Positions 41,079 to 50,161 of a stretch of DNA of 53,244 nucleotides are shown here, piece after piece. The first letter of the stretch is position 1. Each line of letters starts with the position of its first letter. Under the pieces are notes generated by a model, which was not told where the DNA came from, ran no database searches, and worked only from the letters and a program-made list of their open reading frames with translations. The stretch is from Nitriliruptorales bacterium (GTDB lineage Bacteria > Actinomycetota > Nitriliruptoria > Nitriliruptorales > Nitriliruptoraceae): NCBI GenBank assembly GCA_024637135.1, contig JAGXFT010000027.1, positions 1 to 53,244 of the forward strand, in the 5' to 3' direction. The translations under genes were made by a program, and so were the position numbers.

Positions 41079-42106
41079 GTCGCGATCGGCAACCGCTGGC
41101 CCTGGCCCGGCGCCCACGCGCCGGCATCGTTGGCCTGGTCGCCGGCGTGGTAGGACGAGCGCACCATGGGGCCGGACTCGACGTGGTCGAAGCCCAGTGC
41201 CTCCTCGCCGTACTGGCGGAACCTGTCGAAGGACTCCGGGGTCACGTACCGGTCCAGGTGGAGGTGGTTGTCCGACGGCTGCAGGTACTGGCCGATGGTC
41301 AGCAACTGCACGCCCGCGTCGCGCAGGTCACGCATGACCTCGAGGATCTCGGAGTCGGTCTCGCCCATCCCGGCGATGATGTTGGACTTCACGGCCGTGG
41401 TGGACGGGAACAGCTCCCGTGCCAGGGCCAGGAACGCCAGGCCGCGGTCGTAGTCGAACGAAGGACGGATCTCCTTGAAGAGGCGTCGGGTCGTCTCGAG
41501 GTTGAACGCGAAGACGTCCGGCGGGTCGTCCAGCACGAGGTCGAGTGCGGCGCGGCCGGCGGCGGGGTCCAGCCCGTAGCCGAAGTCGCTGGGCAGGACC
41601 TCGATGCCGACGTCGGGCGTGCGGGCGCGGACCTGGCGGATGGTCTCGGCGATCAGCCAGGCACCGTTGTCGTCCAGGTCGTCGCGCGCGACCATGGTGA
41701 CCACGACGAAGCGCAGCCCGAGGTGCTCGACCGCCTCGGCGACGCGCCGTGGTTCGTCGCGGTCGTAGCCGGCGGGCTTGCCGGTCTTGATCTGGCAGAA
41801 GCCACAGCGCCGGGTGCAGTCGGACCCCCCGATCAGGAAGGTCGCCTCGCGCATCTCCCAGCACTCGTAGATGTTGGGGCAGCGCGCCTGCTCGCAGACG
41901 GTGTTGAGGTCGAGGTCGCCCATCAGGCGCTTCAGGTCGGTGAAGTTGTCCCCGAACGAGGCCTTGACCTTGAGCCACTCGGGCTTGCGTCCGGCGGGCA
42001 GGGAAGTGTCGATCGTCTTGCGGACCACGCCCGCGCGCTGGGTCCGTTCACGGGTGAGCACGTCCAGCGTGCGGATGCCCGGGGGGATGACCGGTTCGGA
42101 TGCCAC
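41075..42106 (-). CDS. lipA: Lipoyl synthase
   Basis: 343 aa. A radical-SAM enzyme with both iron-sulfur motifs: the auxiliary cluster CEQARCPNIYECW (CX4CX5C, about residue 70) and the SAM cluster CTRRCGFCQIKTG (CX3CX2C, about 98), plus the C-terminal R-S-S-Y-H that contributes the Ser ligand. It inserts two sulfurs into octanoyl groups on E2/H proteins, completing the LipB pathway. GTG start at 42106 with AGGAG about 6 nt upstream. A TACGAT -10-like element lies on the minus strand at 42150-42155. Confidence 0.96.
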   Translation of the reverse strand: MASEPVIPPGIRTLDVLTRERTQRAGVVRKTIDTSLPAGRKPEWLKVKASFGDNFTDLKRLMGDLDLNTVCEQARCPNIYECWEMREATFLIGGSDCTRRCGFCQIKTGKPAGYDRDEPRRVAEAVEHLGLRFVVVTMVARDDLDDNGAWLIAETIRQVRARTPDVGIEVLPSDFGYGLDPAAGRAALDLVLDDPPDVFAFNLETTRRLFKEIRPSFDYDRGLAFLALARELFPSTTAVKSNIIAGMGETDSEILEVMRDLRDAGVQLLTIGQYLQPSDNHLHLDRYVTPESFDRFRQYGEEALGFDHVESGPMVRSSYHAGDQANDAGAWAPGQGQRLPIAT

Positions 42107-42198
42107 GAGGCGCTCCTGAGGTGTGCGGGCGGATCAGACGACGGACTCGATCGTATCGACGGGCGTGGTCCTGACCCCGACCACCGGACGGCGCCGCG

Positions 42199-42211
42199 TA
42201 GGGTGGCGGCC
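42199..42211 (+). promoter_or_regulatory. -10 element for a probable leaderless SDR transcript
   Basis: TAGGGT at 42199-42204 ends exactly 7 nt before the ATG at 42212, with no ribosome site between, as at the NYN and thioesterase genes. Confidence 0.5.
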
Positions 42212-42946
42212 ATGACTGCGACCTTCATCTCCGGGGCGAGTTCCGGCATCGGTGCCGAACTCGCCCTCCAACTCGGCGCCCGCGGCGAGCACGTCGCCCT
42301 TGCCGCCCGTCGTGTCGACCGGCTCGACGCGCTGGCCAGCGAGATTCGGCGCCTGGGCGTCACGGCCACGGTCCACGAACTCGACGTCCGCGACGCCGCC
42401 GCGGTGGATGCCGCGGTGCGTGCGGCCGACGAGGCCCACGGTGGGCTGGACCGCGTGGTGGTCAACGCCGGCACCGGGGGAGGGCAACCGATCGGGCTCG
42501 GGCGTCACGACGCCAACGTCGCCCTGCTCGAGGTCAACCTGCTGGGTGCCCTGGCCCAGGCCGAGGTCGCGATGTCGCTGTTCCGTCCGCGCGACCGCGG
42601 TCACCTGGTCCTCATGTCGTCCGTTGCCGCGGTGCGCCCCCTGCCCGGATCGTCGGCGGCGTACGCCGCGAGCAAGGCCGCGGTACGCCACCTCGGCGGT
42701 GCACTGGCGATCGACTGCCACGACACCGGCATCGACGTCACCACCGTCCTGCCGGGCTGGGTGGACTCGGAGATGACCGAGGGGGTCACGACCCGGCTCA
42801 AGGCCGGTACGGCGTCGGCGGTCGCCGAACTGGTCGACATCCTCGACGAACGTCCGGTCGAGGCGTGGCTGCCCGGCTGGTGGGGGTTCGTCGGCCGCCG
42901 GGTCCTGCCCCTGGTGCCGCCCGGCATCCTGCGCCGGTTCGGCTGA
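42212..42946 (+). CDS. Short-chain dehydrogenase/reductase
   Basis: 244 aa. Classical SDR: cofactor loop ISGASSGIGAELAL (about 6-20), VVNAGTG, catalytic Ser in LVLMSSVAA and the YAASKAA Tyr/Lys pair (about 150). ALAARRVDRL after strand 2 favours NADP(H). The C-terminal 50 residues carry a hydrophobic, Trp-rich stretch (WLPGWWGFVGRRVLPLVPPGIL) that may associate with the membrane, as in SDRs acting on lipids. The substrate is unknown. It lies between lipA and lipB; its stop is 3 bp from the convergent lipB stop. Confidence 0.87.
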   Translation: MTATFISGASSGIGAELALQLGARGEHVALAARRVDRLDALASEIRRLGVTATVHELDVRDAAAVDAAVRAADEAHGGLDRVVVNAGTGGGQPIGLGRHDANVALLEVNLLGALAQAEVAMSLFRPRDRGHLVLMSSVAAVRPLPGSSAAYAASKAAVRHLGGALAIDCHDTGIDVTTVLPGWVDSEMTEGVTTRLKAGTASAVAELVDILDERPVEAWLPGWWGFVGRRVLPLVPPGILRRFG

Positions 42947-42949
42947 ACG

Positions 42950-43696
42950 TCAGTTCGGCCCGTCGGCCGGGACGGGGTCGATGGCGTCGAGGCCCATCTC
43001 GTCCGGCGTGGCCGCGGTCAGCGTGGCGCCGAACACGTCGGCGAAGGCGGCGATCGAGTCCTCGGCGACCTGCTCCACGGCGGCCGTGGCGCCCAGTGCG
43101 GCCATGGACGTCACGGGGCGATCGTCGATCCCGCACGGGACGATCCCGGCGAAGTCGCCGAGGTCGGTCGTGACGTTGGTCGCCCACCCGTGCTGGGTGA
43201 CGCGGGCGGCACTGACCCGCACCCCGATGGCGGTCACCTTGCCCCGGTCGGTCCACACGCCCGTCAGTCCCTCGATCCGCCGGGCCACGATCCCGTGGTC
43301 GGCCAGCATGCGCAGGTTGAGTTCCTCCAGGGCACGCACGTAGTCGACCACGCGGGGGCCGGACAGGCCGACGATGGGGTAGCCCACGACCTGCCCGGGG
43401 CCGTGGTAGGTCACATCACCGCCACGGTCGATCCGGACCCGCTCGATCCCGGCCCGACGCAACCCGTCGTCGTCGAGCAGGACGTTGGCAGGGTCGGCCC
43501 GCGTGCCAAGGGTGTAGGTGGGCGGGTGCTGGACGACCAGCAGCACGTCGCCGACGTCCCCGGCCGCCCGGGTGGCCGCGAGGTGGCGCTGCCACGCCCA
43601 TGCCTGTCGGTAGTCGACGAGGCCGCCACGGACCACGGCCACCGGCTCCGGCGATGCGCGCAGGGTCGTCGGAGCGCCACCTCGTCTGGCCGTCAC
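42950..43696 (-). CDS. lipB: Octanoyltransferase
   Basis: 248 aa. The cofactor-transferase fold is shown by the R-G-G-D-V-T-Y-H-G-P-G-Q motif (about 85-100), the catalytic Lys in DRGKVTAIGVRV and the catalytic Cys in GIVPCGIDD. It transfers octanoate from acyl-carrier protein to lipoyl domains, the first step of lipoate assembly, before LipA adds sulfur. The GTG at 43696 has GAGGAGGG about 6 nt upstream; ORF readings starting further upstream overlap the divergent gene's promoter. Confidence 0.94.
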   Translation of the reverse strand: MTARRGGAPTTLRASPEPVAVVRGGLVDYRQAWAWQRHLAATRAAGDVGDVLLVVQHPPTYTLGTRADPANVLLDDDGLRRAGIERVRIDRGGDVTYHGPGQVVGYPIVGLSGPRVVDYVRALEELNLRMLADHGIVARRIEGLTGVWTDRGKVTAIGVRVSAARVTQHGWATNVTTDLGDFAGIVPCGIDDRPVTSMAALGATAAVEQVAEDSIAAFADVFGATLTAATPDEMGLDAIDPVPADGPN

Positions 43697-43913
43697 CCGT
43701 CCCTCCTCGTGGGGGTTGGACGCGGCCGGGTCGCATGGCCCGCCGCGCTCGGACCCGGATCGTACGTCGCACCCGAACCTGGCCACGGACCGCGGCACCC
43801 CCCGGCGCGGTCTGGCGCACCCGGGCCAATCCGGCCGATCGGTCCGCTTCGAATGGCTACTGTCATGGCGGCGTCGGAGCCATGTTGACCACAGACCCCT
43901 CTTGAAGTGAGTC
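43697..43913. promoter_or_regulatory. lipB/amine oxidase divergent region
   Basis: 217 bp. TACTGT at 43858-43863 can serve as a -10 for the oxidase operon. CATGGC (43864) and GCCATG (43879) make an inverted repeat right after it, placed where a repressor would block initiation. No other clear signal. Confidence 0.4.
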
Positions 43914-45176
43914 GTGAGCGTGAGCACCGTCGTGATAGGAGCCGGCATTGCCGGTCTTGGCGCCGCCTGGGCGTTGCGGGACGACCCGGACCTGGTCGTG
44001 GTCGACGCGGGCGACCATCTGGGCGGCAATGCCGTCACCCACCACGTCGAGCACCTCGACGTCGACGTCGACCTGGGGTTCATCGTCTTCAACGACGAGA
44101 CCTACCCCGAGTTGTTGGACCTGTTCGCCGACCTCGACGTGGATGTGGCCCCCTCCACCATGTCCCTGTCGGTGCAGACGCCGACCGGGGACTTCGAGGG
44201 CAGCGCCGCGGGCCTGCTGGGCAACGGTCGCTGGCGTGACCGACGGTCGTGGCAGCGGGTCGGTGGGATCCTCGCGCTGGGCCGGCGCGCCCGGGCGTTG
44301 GCTGGTGCCGACGTCACGATCGGCGAGGCACGAGCGGTCCTGGGCGACGTGGTCGTCGACGACTACGTGGTCCCGATGGTGTCCGCGATCTGGTCGTCAC
44401 CGGGCGCCGACGTCGAACGCATGCCGTTGACGAGCATCGTCACCTTCTTCGACCAGCACCGCCTGTTCGACCTGACCGACCGTCCCCAGTGGCGCACCGT
44501 CCGTGGCGGCTCCCGCCACTACGTCCAGGCCCTGGTCGATCGCGTCGCCGGGACGATGCGTCACGACGCCGTGGTCACGGGCATCGAGCGCGACGGCGAC
44601 CAGTGGGTGGTCGAGGTCAACGGCGGGTTGGACGCCGACGACCTGCTGCGCGCCGACGACGTGGTCTTCGCGACCCCGGCCGACACGGCCCGGTGGTTGC
44701 TGGGGGACCTCGCCACGCAGGGACAGCGTGACCTGCTGGGGGCCTTCCCGTTCAGCGACAACCGGGCGGTCCTGCACACCGACACGTCGGTGATGCCCCG
44801 GGACCGGTCACTGTGGGCGTCGTGGAACGTGGTTGCCAACGGCGACGTCGCCGTGACCTACTGGATGAACAACCTGCAGCCGCTGGACACCGACACGGAC
44901 CTGTTCGTGACCCTCAACCCGACCGGGGACCTCGCCGGCACGATCACCGAGCGCGACTTCCGCCACCCGTTGCTTGGCCCCGGCGTCGTCGCAGCGCAAC
45001 GCGCCCTGCACACGATCCAGGGTGTGAACGGTTCCTGGGTGTGTGGCGCCTGGACCGGGTACGGCTTCCACGAGGACGGGCTCGAGTCGGGCCTGGCCGT
45101 CGGCGCCGCGATCGCCGGTGGCGAGGCCCCGATCCGGCGTGACGGGCGACCGTCCGCCGCGGTGGTGGCACCATGA
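43914..45176 (+). CDS. FAD-dependent amine oxidase-like oxidoreductase (lipid-modification operon)
   Basis: 420 aa. Dinucleotide-binding start VVIGAGIAGLGAAWAL and the downstream DAGDHLGGNAVTHHV, typical of flavin amine oxidase/phytoene-desaturase-like proteins. DLGFIVFNDETYPELL and the C-terminal GAWTGYGFHEDGLESGLAVG (second FAD contact) match the family encoded beside cyclopropane-fatty-acid synthases. It probably oxidises or desaturates a modified acyl chain, but the reaction is not proven. GTG at 43914; GTG at 43920 is an alternative. It overlaps the DUF1365 gene start (ATGA). Confidence 0.85.
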   Translation: MSVSTVVIGAGIAGLGAAWALRDDPDLVVVDAGDHLGGNAVTHHVEHLDVDVDLGFIVFNDETYPELLDLFADLDVDVAPSTMSLSVQTPTGDFEGSAAGLLGNGRWRDRRSWQRVGGILALGRRARALAGADVTIGEARAVLGDVVVDDYVVPMVSAIWSSPGADVERMPLTSIVTFFDQHRLFDLTDRPQWRTVRGGSRHYVQALVDRVAGTMRHDAVVTGIERDGDQWVVEVNGGLDADDLLRADDVVFATPADTARWLLGDLATQGQRDLLGAFPFSDNRAVLHTDTSVMPRDRSLWASWNVVANGDVAVTYWMNNLQPLDTDTDLFVTLNPTGDLAGTITERDFRHPLLGPGVVAAQRALHTIQGVNGSWVCGAWTGYGFHEDGLESGLAVGAAIAGGEAPIRRDGRPSAAVVAP

Positions 45177-46078
45177 GCACCCGCTCCGCCGTGTACCCGG
45201 GAGTCGTCGTCCACCGTCGCCGGGGACGGGTGGACCACGCTCTGCGCCAGCGCGTCGTGATGATGCTGTTCGACCTGGACGAACTGGCGACGCTGGACCG
45301 CGAGGTGGTCGGGTTCGGACTGGACCGTGCCGCCCCGGTCTCCTTCCGGTCCAGCGACCACGGCCATGCCCGTGACGGCTCCGGGGTTCCCGACCTGCGG
45401 GACTGGCTGTCGGAGGTGACCGACCGGGCCGGGATCCACGACGTGTCGGGCCGGGTGCAAGTGCTGTCGATGCCGCGCGTGCTGGGCTACGCATTCGACC
45501 CCGTCAGCGTCTGGTTCGCCCACGACCGCGACGGGCGCCTGGCTGCCGTCGTCCACGAGGTCCGCAACACCTTCGGCCAGCGCCATGCCTACGTCGTGGG
45601 GTCACCGCTGGAGGGGGCGACCGAGACGGCCACGGGGTCGGTCCTTCGCCATCGTGCGGACAAGGCCTTCCACGTGTCGCCCTTCTTCGACGTCGATGGG
45701 ACCTACGACTTCACGGTGCGGCGGCCCGACGACCAGGTCGCCGTGGGCATCACCCACCACGCCGGTGACGGGCACGTCCTGACCGCGTCGTTCACCGGTC
45801 GCCGCCGAGCGTTCACGACCGGCGGACTGTGGTCGGAGATGGTCCGCCACCCGCTCCTGCCGCAGGCCGTCACGGCGGGGATCCACCTCCATGCGGGGCT
45901 GTTGTGGGGCAAGGGTGCGCGCTACCACCCGGTCCCGTCCGAGCTCGAGGACCCCGTGACCATCGGTTGTCCCGTCCCCGCTCCCGTCCACGACCGCGAC
46001 AGCTCCGAATCACCCCCGTCCGTGCCGCACCACACCATCGTTCCGCTGCAGCAGCAGCGCCTGGAGGAAGTCTCATGA
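45173..46078 (+). CDS. DUF1365 family protein
   Basis: 301 aa. The family is recognisable from VYPGVVVHRR near the N-terminus, FDLDELATLD, RVLGYAFDPVSVWF, VVHEVRNTFGQRHAYVV and KAFHVSPFFDVDGTYDF. Function is unknown, but the gene is regularly found between an amine-oxidase-like protein and a cyclopropane-fatty-acid synthase, as here, so a role in acyl-chain modification is likely. It overlaps both neighbours by four bases (ATGA at each end), implying one co-translated unit. Confidence 0.88.
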   Translation: MSTRSAVYPGVVVHRRRGRVDHALRQRVVMMLFDLDELATLDREVVGFGLDRAAPVSFRSSDHGHARDGSGVPDLRDWLSEVTDRAGIHDVSGRVQVLSMPRVLGYAFDPVSVWFAHDRDGRLAAVVHEVRNTFGQRHAYVVGSPLEGATETATGSVLRHRADKAFHVSPFFDVDGTYDFTVRRPDDQVAVGITHHAGDGHVLTASFTGRRRAFTTGGLWSEMVRHPLLPQAVTAGIHLHAGLLWGKGARYHPVPSELEDPVTIGCPVPAPVHDRDSSESPPSVPHHTIVPLQQQRLEEVS

Positions 46079-47352
46079 GTCGCACCCTGCACCTCATGGC
46101 CAGCCGCATCGTGGCGGGTTCGATCGACCTGACCACGGCGGACGGCCGTCGCACGGTCCACCACGGGCCCCGCCCCGGACCGCACGTCGTGGTGACGGTC
46201 CACGACCCCCACCTCGCTCGTCGGGTCGTCACCGGTGGGGCGTCCGCGCTGGGCGCGTCGTTCGTGGAGGGCGGCTGGGAGGCCGACGACCTGCCCTCGG
46301 CCCTGCGCATCCTGAGCGCCAGCGTCGACCGACGCGTCCGCTCCGAGCGCGGCCAACGCTGGCAGGCCGCGGCAGGCCGCTTCTTCACCCGTGCGCTGGA
46401 CCGCTTCGGGACCGAGGGCGCCGTCGTCACCATGGCGGACCACTACAACCTCGGCAACGACTTCTACCGCACCTGGCTCGACGACTCCGTCACCTACTCC
46501 TCGGCGTTGTTCGACGACGACCACGCCGAGCCGCACGAGGTCGACGGCGACCACCGCGACCGCGCCCTGCCGCCGTCGGCCACGGCCGTGTCCCGCGACA
46601 CCCTGGCCGCCGCCCAGCGCGCCAAGTACGAACGCATCCTGGACCAGGTCGGCGTCGGCCCGGGCGACCGCGTGCTCGAGATCGGCTTCGGTTGGGGCGG
46701 GTTCGCGGAGGTGGCCGCGCAGCACGGTGTGCACGTGACCGGCGTCACCATCGCCCGGGAGCAACTGGAGTTCGCCGACAAGCGCCTGTCCGTGGCCGGG
46801 CTGGACGAGTTCGCCGACTTCCACCTGCTCGACTTCGCCGACATCCCGGCCGAGTTCGGCGACGCGGTGTTCGACGCGGTCGTGTCGATCGAGATGATCG
46901 AGTCCATCCCGCAGGCCCGTTGGGGCGAACTGTTCGCGGTCACGTCCCGTGCGCTGCGACCGGGTGGCAAGGCCGCCTACCAGATCATCATGATCGCCGA
47001 CGACCTGTTCGAGACCTACGCCGAACGCCAGGACTTCATCACGACGTGGATCTTCCCCGGCGGTCGCCTGCCGGCACCACGGGTCGTGGCCGACCTGTCG
47101 ACGCGGGCGGGACTGACCACGACCGACGTGCACGCCTTCGGGGGTTCCTACGCCACGACCCTGGCCACGTGGTGGCGCGACTTCGAGGTCGCCTTCGAGT
47201 CGGAGGTCCGGCCGATGGGCTTCGACGACCGCTTCCGGCGCATGTGGCACTACTACCTGGGCTACTGCCAGGCAGGCTTCGAGATCGGCCGGATCGACGT
47301 GCAGCAGTTCACGTTCGCCCGTCGTGACCTGGATCCTCCTTCGGGAGCGTGA
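46075..47352 (+). CDS. cfa: Cyclopropane-fatty-acyl-phospholipid synthase family methyltransferase
   Basis: 425 aa. An N-terminal lipid-binding region (about 1-120) is followed by DHYNLGNDFYRTWLDDSVTYSSALF and the SAM motif RVLEIGFGWGGFAEVAA (about 200-216), then IEMIESIP, TWIFPGGRLPAP and the C-terminal MWHYYLGYCQAGFEIGRIDVQQFTFAR hallmark. It adds a methyl or methylene carbon from SAM to unsaturated acyl chains of membrane phospholipids. GGAGGAAG precedes the ATG at 46075. Its stop lies within a 25-bp imperfect duplication. Confidence 0.92.
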   Translation: MSRTLHLMASRIVAGSIDLTTADGRRTVHHGPRPGPHVVVTVHDPHLARRVVTGGASALGASFVEGGWEADDLPSALRILSASVDRRVRSERGQRWQAAAGRFFTRALDRFGTEGAVVTMADHYNLGNDFYRTWLDDSVTYSSALFDDDHAEPHEVDGDHRDRALPPSATAVSRDTLAAAQRAKYERILDQVGVGPGDRVLEIGFGWGGFAEVAAQHGVHVTGVTIAREQLEFADKRLSVAGLDEFADFHLLDFADIPAEFGDAVFDAVVSIEMIESIPQARWGELFAVTSRALRPGGKAAYQIIMIADDLFETYAERQDFITTWIFPGGRLPAPRVVADLSTRAGLTTTDVHAFGGSYATTLATWWRDFEVAFESEVRPMGFDDRFRRMWHYYLGYCQAGFEIGRIDVQQFTFARRDLDPPSGA

Positions 47353-47362
47353 CCTGGATCCT
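47324..47362 (+). repeat. 14-bp direct repeat spanning the cfa stop codon
   Basis: GTGACCTGGATCCT occurs at 47324-47337 in frame and again at 47349-47362, where it supplies the TGA stop in a different frame position. Between them CTCC/GGAG with a TTCG loop forms a small hairpin. A local duplication probably reset the gene's end. Confidence 0.6.
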
Positions 47363-47386
47363 GCGTCTGGGACGTGATCCGGGCGG

Positions 47387-48625
47387 TCAGGCGCCCACGA
47401 CGTCGTAGCGGTGTCCGGCGGCGCGGAGTCGACGCACCAGTTCGCCGCCGATGCCGGTGACGGGGGTGAGCACGCCCGCCCGTTCGGGCAGGACCTGGGG
47501 ATCGCCCGCGAGCGCCAACGTGGCTTCGCCCAACATCGCCGAGGTGGCTCCGTGGCCGGGGTCGCCGGGCAACCGGACCTCGCACCGCAGTCGTGCTCCG
47601 GTCGTGGTGGTCGTGTGGACGTCGATCCGGGCGAAGCCACGTTCGATCGTGTCGTCCGACGGCCCGTCCCCGGGATCGGGCAGCACCCGGTCCAGCACGA
47701 GCCGCGTCGGTCCGAACGCCATCCCGGCGGCGAGCGCCCCGGTGCCGCCCGCGATCGCGACGGCCTTCGCCGGTCCCAGTGGCAGTCCGCCACCCAGCAC
47801 GCGCTCGCGGTAGTGCATCGTGTGGCCGTAGGCGTGTCCGAGCAGGGCGTTGGAGCGTCGCACGACGCGCGTGTTGACGGTGCCCATCACGAAGGGTGCG
47901 AGCCAGCCACCCAGGTCCGGGTCGAAAGCGACACCCACCGCGTCGCGTTCCGGACCCAGGTCGGGTTCCAGGTCGTGGTCGGGGCTGAGCGCGTACGGAT
48001 CGAGGACGGTCCGCCGGGTGGCGGGATCCGTTCGCACCTGGTCGACCAGGGTGCGCAGCGTGTCCACGGTGCCGCCGCTGACCCCACCACGAAGCGCCCG
48101 CACCACCAGGGTCGTGTCGCCCAGGGTGCCCAGGTCGTGTTCGCGGGCGTGCTGGGCCAGCAGGAACGTGGCGACGTCGGACGGGATCGAGTCGAACCCG
48201 CAGGCGTGGACGATCCGGGCGCCGCTCGCGCGGGCCGGGTCGTCGGCCTGGTCGATCGAGCGCCGCATGAACGCGACCTCGCCCGTGATGTCGGCGTAGT
48301 GGGTGCCGGCGTTCGCGCAGGCCCGGACCAGCGGCAGGCCGAGGCGCCCGTACGGCCCGACGGTCGTGGCCACGACCCGCGTCGACGCGGCCAGCCGGGC
48401 CATGTCCTGGTCGTCGAGGCTGTCGGTGACCACCAGCGGCCAGTCGGCGGCCGCGGGACCGAGCCCGGTGCGCACGGCGGCCAGTCGGTCCCCGTCACGG
48501 CCGGACAGGGCGATCTTCGTCCCCTCCGGCGCGTGGTCACGCAGGTACTCGGCGGTGAGTCGTCCCACGAAGCCGCTGGCCCCGTGGACCACCACGTCGT
48601 GGGGGCGGGACGGATCGGGTGACAT
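47387..48625 (-). CDS. Trans-acting enoyl reductase-like/saccharopine dehydrogenase-like protein
   Basis: 412 aa. The Rossmann start VVVHGASGFVGRLTAEYL and TTVGPYGRLGLPLVRACANAGTHYADITGEVAFMR match the saccharopine-dehydrogenase-like family that includes mycobacterial trans-acting enoyl reductases. HACGFDSIPSDVATFLLAQHA is another family block. A Gly/Ala-rich hydrophobic stretch (about 315-340) may contact the membrane. Likely NADPH-dependent reduction of a lipid or polyketide intermediate; the substrate is unknown. The ATG at 48625 is chosen; further upstream sequence is low-complexity. It is convergent with cfa. Confidence 0.83.
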   Translation of the reverse strand: MSPDPSRPHDVVVHGASGFVGRLTAEYLRDHAPEGTKIALSGRDGDRLAAVRTGLGPAAADWPLVVTDSLDDQDMARLAASTRVVATTVGPYGRLGLPLVRACANAGTHYADITGEVAFMRRSIDQADDPARASGARIVHACGFDSIPSDVATFLLAQHAREHDLGTLGDTTLVVRALRGGVSGGTVDTLRTLVDQVRTDPATRRTVLDPYALSPDHDLEPDLGPERDAVGVAFDPDLGGWLAPFVMGTVNTRVVRRSNALLGHAYGHTMHYRERVLGGGLPLGPAKAVAIAGGTGALAAGMAFGPTRLVLDRVLPDPGDGPSDDTIERGFARIDVHTTTTTGARLRCEVRLPGDPGHGATSAMLGEATLALAGDPQVLPERAGVLTPVTGIGGELVRRLRAAGHRYDVVGA

Positions 48626-48719
48626 CGCGGCTCTCGGGTCGGGTGCCGGCGACGGTACGGGGCGGGCGACGGGAGTCGGGTGGCCGCAGGACCGGTGTCG
48701 GTGCGGGCCGTGCCGTGCG

Positions 48720-49223
48720 TCAGCCCGATCCGGACGACGCCGGCACGAACCGGGTGGTGCCGTCGTCGAGCCAGCCCAGGACCATCGGCAGCACCGTGGC
48801 CATCCACGGCTGGAGGTCGAGCGCGCGGGCACCGTGCGCGTCGACGTGTCGGACCTCCAACAACTCGTCGAGGTCCGGCGTCGGGACGCCGTGGTCCACA
48901 CGGCAGTGGAACATGGTGCCGACGTAGGCCGTGCGGTCGCCGTTTGGGTACTCGATCACGTGTCCGGGGCCTCCGGTCACCGCGACGATCGCCAGCGGCG
49001 TGACGGTGACGCCCAGTTCTTCGTGGACCTCCCGGGCCACCGCGTCGGCCGGTGACTCGTCGGGCTCGACCGCGCCGCCCGGGAACGACCAGCCGCCGTC
49101 GGTGGCATGGCGCGCGAGCAGCGGTCGGCGCCGATCGTCCAGGATGCAGGCCGAGACCGCCGGCTGGAGCAACAGGTCGGTCCCGATGCGGGCGCGAATG
49201 TCGGCGATGTGTCCGGTGCGCAC
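48720..49223 (-). CDS. Nudix hydrolase
   Basis: 167 aa. The Nudix box is complete, from GGAVEPDESPADAVA through REVHEELGV (GX5EX7REUXEEXGU), near residues 49-71, after WSFPG. The enzyme should hydrolyse a nucleoside diphosphate linked to another group with Mg2+; the substrate is not readable. GTG at 49223 with a short GGA upstream. It has a C-terminal helix-rich extension of about 40 residues (ALDLQPWMATVLPMVLGWL). Confidence 0.87.
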   Translation of the reverse strand: MRTGHIADIRARIGTDLLLQPAVSACILDDRRRPLLARHATDGGWSFPGGAVEPDESPADAVAREVHEELGVTVTPLAIVAVTGGPGHVIEYPNGDRTAYVGTMFHCRVDHGVPTPDLDELLEVRHVDAHGARALDLQPWMATVLPMVLGWLDDGTTRFVPASSGSG

Positions 49224-49329
49224 GTCGTTCCGATGGTGGGTGAGGGGACGGTCGCGGGCAATGTCGCAGTGTGCCTGCTGTCGCGGGGTGTGGCCAGCAC
49301 GTGCACGGGCCGCCGGTGCCGCGCGGGCG

Positions 49330-49947
49330 TCAGGACGTGGCCGTGACCACACCGTCGTCGGGGTCCCAGTCGTAGGCCAACTGGGCGGCCGTGGCCAGGG
49401 CCAGGTCGCGGTCCACCAGGCGCTCGACCAGGTGCAGTGCCATCGCGATGCCGCTGGACAGTCCGCCCGCGGTCACGACGTCACCCGCGTCGACCCAGCG
49501 GGCGCCGATGGCGGCGGGTCCGATTGCCGCCTCCAGCGGCGCGAGGTCCTCGTGGTGCGTGGTCGCCGAGGCGATGCCGTCCAGCCAGCCGGTCCGCGCC
49601 AGCAGCACCGAACCCGTGCACACCGTGGTGACCAGTGCGGTCGCATCCGCCAGGGCCACGATCGCGTCGGTGAGGTCCGCGCGGGCGGCGGCCCGATCGA
49701 TGTCGATGGTCCCGGGCACGACAAGCACGTCCAGTGTCCCGACGGTCGCCGGCGTGGCGTCCGCGACCAGGCCCAGTCCGCCGTAGGCCGTGACCGAGGT
49801 GTTCGGCGTCCCGACCGTCACCACCTCGAACGGGGGAGTCCCGCCGGCCCGTTTGACCAGCCGGTCCGCGGTCAGGAACACCTCGTAGGGGCCACCGACG
49901 TCCAACAGGTCCACGTCGGGGAACAGGAGCAGCCCGATCCGGTGCAC
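49330..49947 (-). CDS. DJ-1/PfpI family protein (isonitrile hydratase-like)
   Basis: 205 aa. It begins HRIGLLLFPDVDLLDVGGPYEVF, with the nucleophile-elbow Cys in TTVCTGSVLLARTGWLDG (about 100-115) and ATTHHEDLAPLE after it. The family includes isonitrile hydratases and the sensor domains of AraC-type regulators. No DNA-binding domain is attached here, so a stand-alone enzyme is likely. GTG at 49947 with GGAGG 4-5 nt upstream. The gap to the Nudix gene is 106 bp. Confidence 0.87.
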   Translation of the reverse strand: MHRIGLLLFPDVDLLDVGGPYEVFLTADRLVKRAGGTPPFEVVTVGTPNTSVTAYGGLGLVADATPATVGTLDVLVVPGTIDIDRAAARADLTDAIVALADATALVTTVCTGSVLLARTGWLDGIASATTHHEDLAPLEAAIGPAAIGARWVDAGDVVTAGGLSSGIAMALHLVERLVDRDLALATAAQLAYDWDPDDGVVTATS

Positions 49948-50148
49948 GGTGCCTCCGATGGTGTCGGTTCGATGGGACGTGTGGTCATCGTGGCGTGCGC
50001 CGCGCGTGGTTGCACTCCGTCGAGCGACCGCGGCCGTCACGATCCGGCCACGTCCGTTCGGCGCGGTCGCCGTGGGCGGACCGGCCGGGTGCACCCGGCC
50101 GATCGTGCCGGCGCCCGCCGGGAGCGGTTCGACGCTGCAGCCTCGCGC

Positions 50149-50161
50149 TAGCGTCAGGCGC
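50149..50161 (+). promoter_or_regulatory. -10 element for a probable leaderless thioesterase transcript
   Basis: TAGCGT at 50149-50154 lies 7 nt before the ATG at 50162. TTCGAC 15 nt further upstream is a possible weak -35. Confidence 0.45.
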
